This document shows positions 23,057 to 35,406 of a stretch of 64,000 bases of DNA, one piece after another. Both the position numbers and the translations under genes were made by a program. Below the pieces are notes generated by a model. The model was not told where the DNA came from. It saw only the letters and a list, made by a program, of their open reading frames with translations, and ran no database searches. Origin of the DNA: Dinochytrium kinnereticum. Its lineage: Eukaryota; Chytridiomycota; Chytridiomycetes; Chytridiales; Chytridiaceae. The DNA is taken from the NCBI GenBank assembly GCA_027604005.1, contig JADGJT010000067.1, positions 1-64,000 on the forward strand. The letters run 5' to 3'. The number at the start of each line of letters is the position of its first letter. Position 1 is the first letter of the stretch.

Positions 23057-25500
23057 ATGACATTAAATCCTGGACCAAAAAAAGTTCGAACTGACATGTT
23101 CGACGAAGGAGCCCGAAACCGCTTCCTACGACAGTACCGCTCCAAACTCTCCGCCCTTAACATCGCCATCCAAACATCCCCATCCGCACTCAGTAGTCTC
23201 TCCCAATACGACAGATACAAGGGCATCGACCATTCGCGAGGTTCCGATGCACCACGCGGAGGGCTGGGAGTTGCGAGGAAGAAGTACAAACGGGACCGAC
23301 CACGCCCCGACACCGCTGCGCAAAAGCCGCAAGAAATTAGAGACTTAAACATGCCGTTTCTGAAGTTCTCTTTTGAGTCGCCCGTGTATAAGTACGTCGT
23401 GGCTGTCCAAGATCAGTTTAGAGAATCCCTGGACAGAGTTTGGTCTCATGAGAAGTACATTAAGCTGACGGACCAGCCGATAACGACGAAAGCGAATGTA
23501 CCTCCAACAGAGATATACAGCCCGTTGAGACTATCCGTACTTGCGTCTTTTGCGGTTGGGAGAATGGTTCCTGTGAGTGACGAAGATGAATCAAACATGG
23601 ACGACCAGTTTTATGCAGCAATTCCGGACCATTTTTCAACGTGAGTGTCGGACCGATATCAACAGCAGCTAACGCATCAAACAGTTTCCTCCTTCTGCAG
23701 CACATGGTTGAGTTGTCGAAAAGGCATATATCAGTTCCTGAAGTCTTTTCTGACTTAATCAGAAGTTGCATTGAAGTTTCAGCATTCGAGCAGGTTGGTT
23801 TTTTGCAAAAACCCAAAAAAAAACACATCCACCTAACAAAACAAATAAGGCTTTCGACCTGCTCTGCCACATGTGGTCAATACTATCAGTGCGTCGTATG
23901 GCTCACTTTCTCTGGTTCGAGCGGGAAAGCCGCAAAATGGGCAAATACTCAACATGGGTCGACTTCCTCGCCGCAAACCTCAGCCCAGATTGCACTCAAT
24001 CTGCATTTTGCAAATACGTATGGACATGTGATGATGCTGTTGGGACTCTGCTCGCGTCTCGGGCCATTGATGTGGTGGTGTCGAATCAGGACTTGGGGTT
24101 GTTCTTGACTAAGAATAATGAGCCTTGCTGGTTGTTGTTTTGGAGGCTTATTAATTGCTCATCTTTTTGTATGGGGGAGAGAGCCTGCTCTTGCTACCGG
24201 TTGCTGCACCACATATCTTCAGAAGTTGAGAAGAGGTGCGGGTTAGACACCGACGATTATGCATTTTGCATCCTATTTGGGCTTCACTACGTTTTGTCGA
24301 CAGATCCTTCAGGATTGGAATCTTCACTTGCTAGAAGATGGATGCTTAGAGTCTCTAGACTTGCGGAAAAGCATTCATTTCAAAACCCACGTATTCCCTC
24401 CCAGTTGCTGTTGAAGCGTATTGTGTGCATCGTCAACACATTAGTATCGCATGGTGAGCTCAAGACCGCAAAAATCGTGGCAGAGGATCTTTTGGTGAAT
24501 TCCAGGAAAGAGAAAGACGAATGTGACTTTTTGGACGTCGAGAGGGCCCTCGAAGAGACTTGTGAAAGTATCAGAATTCCATTAAGCCCGTCAATAAGTG
24601 TTGGAATGTTTTGGTAATCAGTTCTTTGCCTGGTTACAATATTTTTAACGTGATCATATTGAAAATAGGAAGTTTGAGTCCTTCTTGTTGGACGATTGGG
24701 TTGTCACTGAACTAGAGGACCGGCCCGCAGTAAAACCGCAACACTTTGGCCCCCGGCTAGTGATTCCTAATGGAACTCCAGATCGCCGCTTCGAAGACAA
24801 CATCGGCAACATTCTACCGACAGGATTTTCATTCCCTTATTTTTCTCACCCTCGCGATCCAACCTCGTCCTTCAACAATTATCCCAACTTTCATACACCG
24901 ATTCGCGTCAACGAACCCACAGACCGCATCAAAAGAATTGGATGTAGTTCCGGTGGGCGGGGAATTCGAAGCGAATCAGCTCGAGAGGCTTACCGTCGCC
25001 TTGTGTTAGGCTCTGGATCTGAGGATTCCGATGGAGTGACTCGACCTCTAAAGGTTCAAAAAAAGAAATCCACAGTAGCAAAAAAGAGGAAAAGGGTGAA
25101 GGACGAATCTGACTTTGATGACGATGAATCATCGCAATCCTCTGAATCGGATCCAGAAGAAGACGAAGAGGAGGACCAAGAAACTATAAAAGACGAAGAA
25201 GAAGACGGAGAAATTTCAGAAGTCGAGACATCGGATGGATCATCTGCGGAAGCAGCTGAAACCGAAGCAACGGTCTCATATTCACGCAATGGTACCTTTC
25301 GACTGGACTCCACGTCAGACTCTGATTCGGAGGTTGATCCTCTCCGATCACTTCCAGGTGGGAACGGGCGGGCCGCAATATTGAATCAGGCACGGCCGGG
25401 TCCAAGACGTGGACGAACGATTCCTGTATTTATAGGAGGCCGTGTGTCAGAGTCACAACGAAAAATGTATGATAGGGATTTTGTTCATGGAATCATATAA
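23057..25500 (+). CDS. Unrecognised helical protein with acidic and basic C-terminus
   Basis: Four exons (23057-23640, 23685-23793, 23850-24613, 24669-25500) join in phase to 762 aa. I know no family for it. A basic N-terminus (KKYKRDRPRPD) is followed by about 400 residues of helical, Cys- and Trp-containing sequence resembling helical repeats (FLLLQHMVELSKRHI, FDLLCHMWSILSVRRM, FCILFGLHYVLSTD). The last 200 residues are disordered: a nuclear-localisation-like block (KKKSTVAKKRKRVK) then long Asp/Glu/Ser runs. This suggests a nuclear protein, perhaps a chromatin or nucleolar factor; that is inference. It ends 173 bp from the convergent biotin ligase gene. Confidence 0.75.
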
Positions 25501-25673
25501 AAGGGAAACTCGATGGTCTATGTAGGGATGGGTCGTTAGTATATATTTTTATTATTTAAGGACGAGGGGTTTGACCCAATAAGGTGGTCATATAAAATCC
25601 TTCAGCCTATTGGCAACCAATAAAACACGCACATAAAAGCTTCGTAATGCTAGATCACTCTTCTTGCAACAGG

Positions 25674-27784
25674 TTATTGCTTCCTCGAAATGAGCCCCTT
25701 CATCATATCAAACGTATTCCCATCAGGCTGAAGAAGGTAACTCTCCCCATTCTCATCAGTCGCCTTCAACAACCCAGAGGTGTCAATACCCTTTATTGTC
25801 GCATCAGTCTTGCCTTCCAAGCTAACGGCTTGATCGCTGCACCAAAAAAACAACAACAAAGGTTACGAAAAACACACAAATGAACAGGCTAAAGATCTGT
25901 ACCTGTGGAGCCAGTACTCGTAATACTTCGGAAGAAGTTTCTCGAAAGGAAAAGGTGCGGTGTCTTCTGAAAAGTCGCGGTATATCTCTTCAAAAGTAAC
26001 GAGGATTCGGGAGAGCGCCTCCTCAACGGTGATTTCAGTAAGGGGATTTGATGAGTTGGATAAGTTGTATGTTCGAATTAGGTCGTTAACAGATAATGTT
26101 GGCCGAGAATTCGCCACGTTAAGACCACAACCTTTTTTAAAAACGAGAAGAAGAATAAAAGGGGATAAAACGTCAGGAGAGTGGGTAGTTCGGGTCAAAT
26201 AGGAGGCAAAGAAAACGGAAACGATATTTACCAATCAATATATTAAACACCCCCGACTCATAGCTTGACGTCACTAAAATACCACCAAGTTTTTTAAACA
26301 CCTTCTCACCGTCTGACCCAGTCTCGACACAATAAATATCGTTGGGCCACTTGATGCGTATCGGTAGCTGCTGGCACCCAGGCCTAGTCCGAAGTGCCTC
26401 CACAACAGCCAAAGCAAAAATGTACTGAACAAACAAAGCCGTCTTTGGATTTTTATGCGCGAGCGAGAATGAGAACTGAAGACACCCATCTTGAGAGATC
26501 CAGGAGTTTTTCCCTCTACCTAATTATGAGACAACTTTAATTACAAAAAGATCAAATGGAGTTTGACGGACCTCGTCCCAGCAGCTGCCTGGACCCAACG
26601 CAAGTTATTCCTTCGGGAGCTCCTCCAAAGAAATTTGAGTTCTTCTCCAAGAGAGTATGAGTCGAGTTGACCACCTCTCCATAAAGAAGGACGCTGCCAT
26701 ACTTCCAAGATCCAGAGGCTCGACGATCAGCGCGAAGTCTCTTCAAATATGAAAAATAAGACGAAACATCAAATTTGGGTGTTTGGCGTATCTCTGGAAG
26801 CAACTCTCGATAGATGGCAACGTCCACGAGCTTATCATCAGTATCCCGTCGCCTCGCATCCCCTTTTCGCAACTGAATCTTGTTCAAAGAATCTTCAACA
26901 AGAACACTCTGATCAACATCAAACTTGAAGGTGTTCAGCCACGGATCCAAAGAGGCAACATTTTCAGGATCTGAGCAAAGGAACATAGTAGTTGGCTTAG
27001 CCTCCTCTACCTCCACATAATCATTTAAGCGAAGCCCAAACCGTCTCAGAATCCCACTCATAAGCTTCTCCCGCATCACATTCGACTCTATCAGAACGTC
27101 CTTGGATGGCCCTGGCAGCACAACATCTACAGGGTCGCACTCAAGGTGAGGTCCTGAAAGAACGGCCTTTCCGCGACCGTAGGCAGCCTCAATAATCGCG
27201 ATTTTACCGACAGCCTCGTCTACCACGCCTCCACTATAACGAGCGATCACCTTTAACCCTGCTGCATTCTCATCGGGGAGCTCAAAGTACGGGCCGCCAT
27301 TGGCGTAGAGGTTCATGGTAGAGTCCGAGAGGCCCTCAAACTCATCCACTGACACTGAGATAGCAGATCCAGTTGTTTCATCGTTGTATTTGAAACCAAG
27401 GGTCGAACTGCCCTTTGCAATAGCTTCCACAAAGCATAGGTCTCTTGATCCGATCACTTCATAATCTTTCCTGCCCCGCTCGAACTCCACCTTTGAGCAG
27501 CCAAAGTACGCCCCAGCACAGATGCCTAGGTAATTTCCACCCTCCTTGACCCAGTTCTTGATCTTGAACGTCCCATCAGGCGAAAGGTTCTCCACATACG
27601 GCAGATCCCTCCCTCCCGGCACCACCAGCAAGGAAGTAGTGCCCTGCCAAGGCTCTTTCGTCAGAACCGTAGAGTCCACAGGGATAACATCGTAACTGCT
27701 CGACAGAGTCTTCCTCAACGCTTTCAGCGTGGACTCAACGCTTCCCTTTGAGGTCCCGGCGCCGGCATAAACCAAAACGTTCAT
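25674..27784 (-). CDS. BPL1: Biotin-protein ligase (holocarboxylase synthetase)
   Basis: The first exon (27784-26572) encodes an N-terminal glutamine-amidotransferase-like domain (MNVLVYAGAGTS, VVPGGRDLPY, GICAGAYFG, YANGGPYFE), as in fungal Bpl1. The ligase domain follows: LLGRGRGKNSWIS (GRGRxG biotinyl-AMP loop, split by an intron at 26571-26520), IKWPNDIY with the catalytic-type Lys, GGILV, and CGLNVANS. The C-terminal small domain ends in TFDMMKGLISRKQ. It joins biotin to carboxylases such as acetyl-CoA and pyruvate carboxylase. The start is the ATG of MNVLVYAG; upstream frame exists but would overlap the divergent RNase gene. Confidence 0.93.
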
Positions 27785-27818
27785 TTGTCTGCAAAGAGGT
27801 AAAAGAGATTTTGCAAAC
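27785..27818. promoter_or_regulatory. 34-bp gap between divergent start codons
   Basis: Only 34 bp separate the ATG of biotin-protein ligase from that of RNase T2. Core promoter elements must lie within or inside the opposing genes, or transcripts start within coding sequence. Confidence 0.55.
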
Positions 27819-29134
27819 ATGCTGGTCTCCCGTCTCATCTCCGCCTTCACTCTGCTCGTCGGCGCTGCCCACGCGTCCTCCTCGCTCGAGCTCACTCGAC
27901 CCGATGGAGCTGCATGCCCTGCGAATGGTGTCTCCTGCGAGAAGGGTGATGCTGGGGGGGGATACTGTTGTGTCCCCGATAACGGAAAGATGGTGCTTTC
28001 CCTTCAATGGCTCCCGGGATACTGCGTGGGAGTCACATGCACCCACGATGTGATGGACCGCATCCCCAAGAAAGAGTGGACCATCCGTACGCGAATTAGC
28101 ACCCTGTAATTTTGGTTGCTCATTCCTCTTTCCCCATAGATGGGCTCTGGCCAAACACATGTGGCAACCAGCAAGTGTACAACTGCGATAGGAGACGGGA
28201 GCATGATGATATTGAGGATCGAGTGAGAAACACGACCGTTTTCAAGGAGTTGAAGAGCTACTGGTAAGCAGAGATATTTGCCTCCTCTCTTGGGACTCTT
28301 TCTTATCGCTTTGGTATCCAGGGTGTCGTTCAATGGAGATTGTAAGCCTTATAACGAGCCTTGCTTCGAGGATACTGACCATGTTCTGTCAATCTATCGT
28401 GCCTGTACTCTTATCATATTATTTTCACAACAACATTAGATAATAACGTGAGTGGCATAGACTGTAGTTTCCTTTTTTTTCTTCAAATACTAAATTTCTC
28501 CTTTATCTTTAGTTCTGGAGGTAAACGCTTGATCTAAAAGCTTTTACTGATATTTACAGTCACGAATGGAATAAGCACGGGACGTGTTGTAAGTAATATA
28601 TATACTTGTAAGAAGACGTCGCATTAATCAATTGTTATTAGATTCACCCGCTAAGCAAGAGGTAATATTTCTCCCACACCATGCTTTCTACTATTTACAC
28701 GAGCAGTGCCACTCAGCCAACATGACAGACGTGGTTTTTTTCTTCGACGTTGTTCTCGCCTTAAAAAGCCGATGTAAGACATTACTATCTTCTAACCCCA
28801 CTAACACATGAAAAAAAACAACAACAAAATAACTATAGACAACGTGTATCAAGCCTTGGAGAACAGCGGAATCATTCCATCAAAGACAGCGGTCTATACC
28901 GCAATGGACATTAAACTCGCACTAACAAAGGAGTTTGGGAGCCTAACCGTTGCAATCCGATGCAAGGGAGCTTACTTGAGCGAAATTCGACTTGCTCTCG
29001 TCGGTGTACAGCCGGGTATCGCAAAAAATGGGTTCCAGGGCCTTCCATCGTCATGCCCGAGGAAAGGCATCAAGTACACCCCTGGTCATGAGCATGGAGA
29101 TAAGCTTGTGTTTCAAGGTAAAGTGTGGTTGTGA
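27819..29134 (+). CDS. Secreted ribonuclease T2
   Basis: A gene cut by many short introns. A signal peptide (MLVSRLISAFTLLVGAAHAS) starts the protein. Both catalytic segments are present: CAS I HGLWPN, whose His codon is split by the intron 28087-28139 (c|at), and CAS II with HEWNKHGTC, also interrupted by introns. Further marks are LSLQWLPGYC near the N-terminus, paired Cys residues (CGNQQVYNC) and the ending IKYTPGH...GKVWL. T2 enzymes cut single-stranded RNA in secreted or vacuolar compartments for nutrition or defence. Exon joins between 28260 and 28840 are only partly resolved. The stop codon (29132-29134) directly abuts that of the convergent kinesin. Confidence 0.9.
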
Positions 29135-31483
29135 TTACGAATCCCTTATATCTTGATCGCTGCACTCGACCGCCTCCCTAATCTTTTCCCAGAGTGATAT
29201 GATAAGGTCCGCTCTTTTCTTTAGGTGCTCGCCCATTTGGTCCACGTAGTCGTTTGTTGAAAACTTTGTTCCGGTTGTTACTTCTAATAAAATCTGCTTT
29301 TCTGTTCTTAAGATTGATTCCTCTGCTTTTATCATGTCACGATGGGAATCGACTAGTTTTTGAATGCGGCCTCGATTACTTTCGAAGGGAGATGTCTCGC
29401 GACTTTTGGTCTGGTTGAATTGGCCGGTCGGGATTTGAGCAATCTCACGTTGTGGTCTGGCGTTATGGAACTCATCCCGGATAAAGCTTTGATGTGAAGG
29501 TTGGACATTCTTCCGTGTAGCTGAGTCTGGCCCAGGAGAAAGGGATCTGCGCAAAGAGTCTTCTGATGAAGATGCTTCATCGCTGTCGTTTTTCATTGTG
29601 CCGTAAGACTTCAACTCAAAACAATGGTCTTCAGTTGGGTCATCAAAGTCATCATCGTAATCTTCTGTCGATTCGATCGATTTAGCTCTAGCATGACCCT
29701 TCTTCTTCCTCGAGGCCATCTCATTCCTCGCATCCCACATCTTATAATCGTCAGAGGGTGGCACACAAGAGCCCGACAGACGAGTTTGGATCGACAGTTT
29801 GACTTTTTTTTGGGATCTGAGCTCCTTCACTCTATCAGCGTACCGAAGTGTGTTTAGCGTGTGTTCCGCCGAATTTGAGCCAGGGCTGATGGTGGCGACC
29901 ATGACAGTATGGCTGTTTCTCCCAATGAATGAGTCGCGCAGGATCTGAGTGAGCTTGGATCCTCGGAAGGGAATGTACTCGGCCGAAGAGGCTGCTGGAT
30001 TAAGGGCACCGGGTTTTGATGGTGTAGGCTTCCCCGAATTCCTTCGGTAGAGGGCACGAATACACTCTTTTAGGGCTAGTAAACTCTTATTAATCTCGGA
30101 GCCCTCCTGCCGCGACAGCTTATCAACCTTCCCGGCATCGACCGCCCTTTCACTTCCAGCGAGGTCAATCAGAATCAACTTTCCCCTAACGGTGGGGGCC
30201 GATGGTGTATCAGGTGCTATTTGTGCACTTCCAGGTCTCGTCTTTGATAGGAGAATCTGGAAGACAGCATGAGATCGTGAGCTCTCTGAATTCGCTTCAG
30301 TCTGGCCCGTGGTTCGCCTTGCTTGGCCCTCTCTCACCAACTTCAAAAGCTCGCCAACATCAGTAACTGAGACCTCTCTCAGACCAAGCACTTTAATAGC
30401 ACCTTCCCGATCCTCCATCAGTCTGATTTTAGAGTTGGAGGACAAGAGGTCACGCACTTTGCCGCCATATATCTCGTAAAAACTTATACGGAAGCTTAAC
30501 GTTGCTCGACGAGGGTCCAGAGATTCTGCAGTTTTGAAGACATCTCTGCAAGCATGTTCATAAATTCCTGGCTCGCGAGGGTTTCCAAAGACCGTATGGG
30601 TTTTACCACTGCCTGTACGTTGCGCCGACGGAATAAAAGTATATGGTGAGTGATGATCGTTCTAAAAAAAAAAATAACCGGCAAGGTAGGTACCTGTTTG
30701 GCCATACGCGAAGAATGTACACATCCCTTCATTAAAAAATTCCTTCACCAGAGGCTTCACCGACATCTTATATACGTCAAGGTTTGAGGCGTCCTCATCA
30801 AAGACCTGATCCAATAGAAACTCATGCGTCTCAATGCACTTTGATCGATCCACCCGAAGCTTTGGCTCATGAAGGAAAAGCCTTGCATTTGGAAACACTG
30901 CCGTTCTTGTTGTTACAATATCGAAGAGCTTTTTCTCCGTTTCTAAAACAGCCATATTAAACCTGACTGTTCAAGTTCAGAGGTGCTTACCTGCTGCATT
31001 AAGTGGCCGCTTGCGAACAGACACTTTGATGAAGTTATTCCTATTCCCTTCATTCAAGCAGCCCGTAAAGTCCGAAGAATCATACACCTGATGTGCAAGC
31101 TGGGAGGCGTACAAGGAACGGAACGAGTCAATATCCGCAAGGTATGGCATATTCTCCCTCTCGATATCATCCAAGCTCTCAAAAGTCTTTCGTCTAGCCG
31201 CAGCCTCCGCCCTTCGAGACTCCCTCGCAGCTTTCAACTCCAAAACCTTTAGGACAGCCTTGCTTGTCGTTGTGTGCTGGTAGGAGGAAGGGCTGTCGGA
31301 GTTGCTCGTTACTGTGCCATGGCCTTTTGAGCTTGTGAACGGAGTGAGCGAATCGAAACCTTCCTTTGACCGATGGTGTGATGAACGTCCTGGCGTGCTG
31401 ATCGATGATCCGTCTCGTGCAGTGCTGAGTCGTGCCGCTGCCGCCTCCTGGAGGTCATCGCTCAACCTTGACCTGGTCTGCAT
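29135..31483 (-). CDS. Kinesin motor protein, kinesin-13-like
   Basis: Three exons (31483-30991, 30942-30694, 30612-29135) join in phase to 739 aa. About 150 residues of basic, partly coiled N-terminal neck (LKVLELKAARESRRAEAAAR) precede the motor. Motor landmarks: KVSVRKRPLN, the P-loop YGQTGSGKTHT (split by an intron), SFYEIYGGKVRDLL, switch I NSESSRSHA, switch II LIDLAGSERA, and the kinesin-13-type stretch FRGSKLTQILRDSFIG with TLRYADRVKEL. A long disordered tail ends in a coiled coil (ESILRTEKQILLEV). Kinesin-13 motors sit internally and depolymerise microtubules at spindle poles and flagella. Subfamily placement rests on the N-terminal neck and motor similarity. Confidence 0.92.
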
Positions 31484-32177
31484 TTACTAGATTGTTATGT
31501 GCAAACTTGTCACGCAAACCGGCGATAAATAATTTGTTGGGACTCGTCCGCGCTGTAGTGGTGCTGTAGCCTCTCTCGCGGCATTGCGATGCCCTGCTAA
31601 CGGCACCTCTTCGACTGGCTTGTTCCTTTACAACGCCCAATAACTCCTTCGAGCAGACCCTGACCTTTAGCAGCTTTTCCAGATCATGCCACACACCTCA
31701 GCAGGGGGTTTTATTGACTATAATTACATATAACTAGTTTCCGATCAGGCCGGCGCATCTCTTTTTTTCATCACACACACGGGATCCTGGAATCCTTTCT
31801 TCCTCTTTGCTCACGACGCGCAGTGAAATTGAAACAGATGCAGAGTCTATCATGTGATTTGTAAGAAAGCTTAAGAAGGACCACAACAAAGCTTATCATT
31901 TAGATTTCAAAATAACAGCAAAGGTAAATAATGGCACAGATGAACTTTTAGTTACTTTCACACGCATCAATACTATTTGAAAATCGGAAACCAGAACAAA
32001 TAAAAGAGCGAAAGAAAAAGGTATAGTATAGGTAGTCATAACCACAATAATCCTGCTTTAACAAATAGCCCAAGAAACAAAATGTTCAGGTTCCCTAAGA
32101 AAAGGAAAGAATGGAAGGGCTGGGGAAGGGTATAATAGGGTCTAAGTTGTGGTGGCAAAAGTTAAGAGGGTGTATGA
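31484..32177. other. Intergenic, no gene seen
   Basis: The promoter of the kinesin gene and the 3' flank of the kinase gene. The part from 31860 to 32180 is AT-rich. Frames are short and featureless. Confidence 0.5.
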
Positions 32178-35100
32178 CTAGGAAAAGCTGCTATCAATAT
32201 CTTCGACATCCCACAGAGACTGAGGCGCGGCATTAATCCGCCTCGAAGGATTTAGGGATTCATCGGAGGGTTCCTCCTTCCACTTGGGCTAAAGAAGGCA
32301 AATTAAAAATATATTGACGAGAAGCCAAATCTACCTCCAAAGGCGCTGGTATATTGTCCCAGTCGACATAAGAAAAGAACGGGTGCTGCTTAACAGATCG
32401 AGCCCCAAAATATCCCAACCGGTAGTAAGGGTTGAAAGACAAAAACTTCAGGGACGAAAAGTGAGCCATCGGCTGGGCGGTAAAAAAACTTACTTTCGTA
32501 ATCATGTCATTAATGTCTCGGTTCGGATTAAATGTGTCAGTATTCAAAGTAATTGGCCACTGAACCATGGAGCAGTACTGCTGCAGCGGGTCGTTTCCGG
32601 AAAATGGGAGCTATAGGGCAAAAAACAAATCAAAGAAAAATCAGAGGCGTGCCAATGAATTAAAACCCGTCGCAAACACCTACCCTGCCAAAGTGAACCT
32701 GAAAAATAGACACACCAAAACTAAACCAGTCCAGTGCTGGACCCTGGTTGCGGGCTATAATGGCCTCTGGGGCGATAAAGCCCACTGTCCCCGTCGAAAT
32801 CTGGGACGGGTCCCCTTGCTCGCTCACATTGAAATCCCCTAATTTGGCTGTAACCAGCCGACCTTTTACGACATTCACCAAGATGTTTTGAGGCTTGATA
32901 TCGCTATATAATACGAGGATATATAAGATAATCAATGAAAGAACCAATAAGAAAAAATGAAACGTAGTTAAAATAATAAAAAAAATCAAAGAATTACCAG
33001 TGGATAATGTTGTGTGCGTGTAGAAATTCAATGCCTAGAAGTACGTCCCGTGCCACGACCCTCATGTCCCTCTTCCCAAGTCGATGAAAAGGTTTCCTTC
33101 TAACGTAGGAGGAGAGGTCCGAGCTACAAAGCTCGCTAACAACGTAAATTGTACTGGCATCTTGGAACGAGCAATCAATCTGAATGATGTACGGACTGCC
33201 ACGGCAAGCTTTCAAAACCTTGATCTCATTCCTAGCACTGGGATTGAGAAGTAGAGGTTAGTAGATCAACAATATAAAGAAATCTTACTCAAGAACACAG
33301 TCGTCGTCTTTTTTTGTGATAACCTTCATTGCAAAATACTTTTTAGTGTCTTTATGTCTGACCCTTAAAACCTGAAACATTTCTGTGAGTGCTTTCTTTT
33401 CATGAGCCAGATAGCTTACGGAACCAAAGGCCCCCGCCCCGAGCTTCTTCAAGTAAACAAAGTCGTCCAAGGTTTTACTGCCGGCCGGGGTCGATACATC
33501 CATTTCAGAAGCAGTAGTCAAGATATCTACCTCCCGGATTGAGTTGTAGTCGTCTCTCAGAAGATGAGTTGTGGCCAACTGGTCGATAACAGTGATTTCT
33601 TGCATACAGTCCAAATCGACTGCGACATCATTTGAAAAGCCCATTATTGAACTCTGAATTTCGTTCCTTGGATACATGAAATCAGAAGTCTCTCCATCCT
33701 CCTTTGACTCTGAATTAATGCCAGCGTGCTCGATATCCTTCTCTGAAATAACGGTGCTCGTGGTGACGACATTCATAGTGTCAGAGTTGGAGGTCGTGGA
33801 TTTGGCATGCTCAGCTGTATCAAATTCAAACATCACAACAAAAAAAATAAATTAGATCACAGTTTTTCACGCTCCTATCTAACCTGCAGTCTCAATATCA
33901 CCTGCGGAACTTACTGGTACTTTAAGCTGAGCATTACGACGGTTGCTTGCTTTCCTCCTCTACGTCAAAAAAATAGCGTGAGATGTCTTCTAGACACAGG
34001 TAGACAAACCGCAAGAAGCCCTTTCACAGTCTTTGAAGGAGCACTTTCCTCTTTACCTCGAGGCTTATTCTTAGGCCATCGCTTGAACAGGTTAGTTTGA
34101 CATAGGGAAACACACTCACAGAAAAGCAAGATTTAATCTTTTCCATGAGGCTGGCTTTGGGGTCATCCTCCGCTGTCTCGTTTTGAAAAGTGGATTTTTT
34201 GAACTTCTTAATAAAACCAAACGGCTTCTTCGTTGACTTGCAGTCTTTATCTTCCTGGCCACCACTCTTTCCAAGAACCCCCATGGCATCTTCCTTGGCC
34301 TCGGGCGAGTTAGCCTCTTGTCCCCAGCTACTGGCATTGCCGGCGAGAGCGCTAGGTGGAGCGAAAGAGCTCTTAGGGTTAGCAAAGCGATTAGAGTCGA
34401 TTCTAGAAGCGTCCATGTCTCTCTGTGCCTCGTAAGGGCCAGAAGCCACCAGGGTCTAAATATTTGATTTAGGAGATGGTGAAGATGCAAACCCCGTCTC
34501 GAAACGGCTACAAACTTACCGATTCTGTGAAAGAACCTGCTGTTATCATCTGATCAGTTACGGTGATCTCTGGCGCTTCAACCGAAACACGCCCACCATC
34601 TTCGGTTAATTCGGCACAGATATATTTGACTACTTCGCAATCCTCCTGCAACTTTCCTGTTTGAGGAAGGAGCTCCGACTACATATAATTTGTTGGTTAA
34701 ACGATCAATAACGAAAAGTACAGAAATAGCAGCCAACTAACCGACTCCATTGAAACCGACGCCTCTTCTGTCTCTGGGGCCAAAACAACAGTGGGGTGAC
34801 TGGAAGGGTTTGCATTGCCTAAGTTGACCAAAACTTTAAAGTTTATCCTTGTATCCTTCAAAAAATGCGCCGCTTTTCTCTCCTGAGTAATAGCATGGGA
34901 CTGCAGAATTCATCGAGGACATGGTTAGGGGTATTTGACATCAATTAAAGGTAGCTCACCGCGTCCATCAGCTCTGGACGAAACATTGGGGCCTGGAAAG
35001 TACGAGGTTAAGAAAGATAAAGTGACCTAGAACCCACATTTTCCAGAAAACGTCGTCCCAAAACAGTCGGATCGCAGTTAAGTCCGTCAACACGCCCATA

Positions 35101-35406
35101 TCTTCCTTGTTGGTGAAGACGGTAACGATCTTTGGCCAACAGTTTCTCAGAGAGCAGCTTATTGCAACTGATCTGTGCCATTTTGGTAACTTTGCTATTC
35201 ACAGCTATGTGAAATAAGCTTTTATGTCTGTTTAGCCACGCCGCAAGGTAGACGTTAGAGGAAAGAAGGAGTGATGAGATGTCAAAATTGGAAGGTAGCG
35301 TAGGTAGGGAGAGGGTATATCGGTACTGTGGTTCAACAGTGCTCGACACCAACCTCGGAGGTTCGAGATGGCGAGAGGAAGGTATGATCGGTCTTGACGA
35401 AGACAC
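32178..35406 (-). CDS. AGC-type protein kinase with HCD and DFN motifs
   Basis: About 14 short exons can be followed by family continuity. The first half is disordered (SSFAPPSALAGNASS, KPFGFIKKFKK). The kinase domain starts FVYLKKLGAGAFGSVLRVRH, with the ATP-binding Lys in FAMKVI and the helix-C Glu in ARNEIKVL. The catalytic loop is HCDIKPQN: the Arg of HRD is Cys, encoded across an intron (tg|c, intron about 32992-32906). DFG is DFN (AKLGDFNVSEQ), as in STK32/YANK AGC kinases. APE is kept (GFIAPEAI), and RLGYFGARSVKQHPFF with YVDWDNI is the typical end of an AGC domain. Catalytic Lys and both Asp are present, so activity is likely. The start could be 35406 or 35181 (MAQISCNK). Confidence 0.82.
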
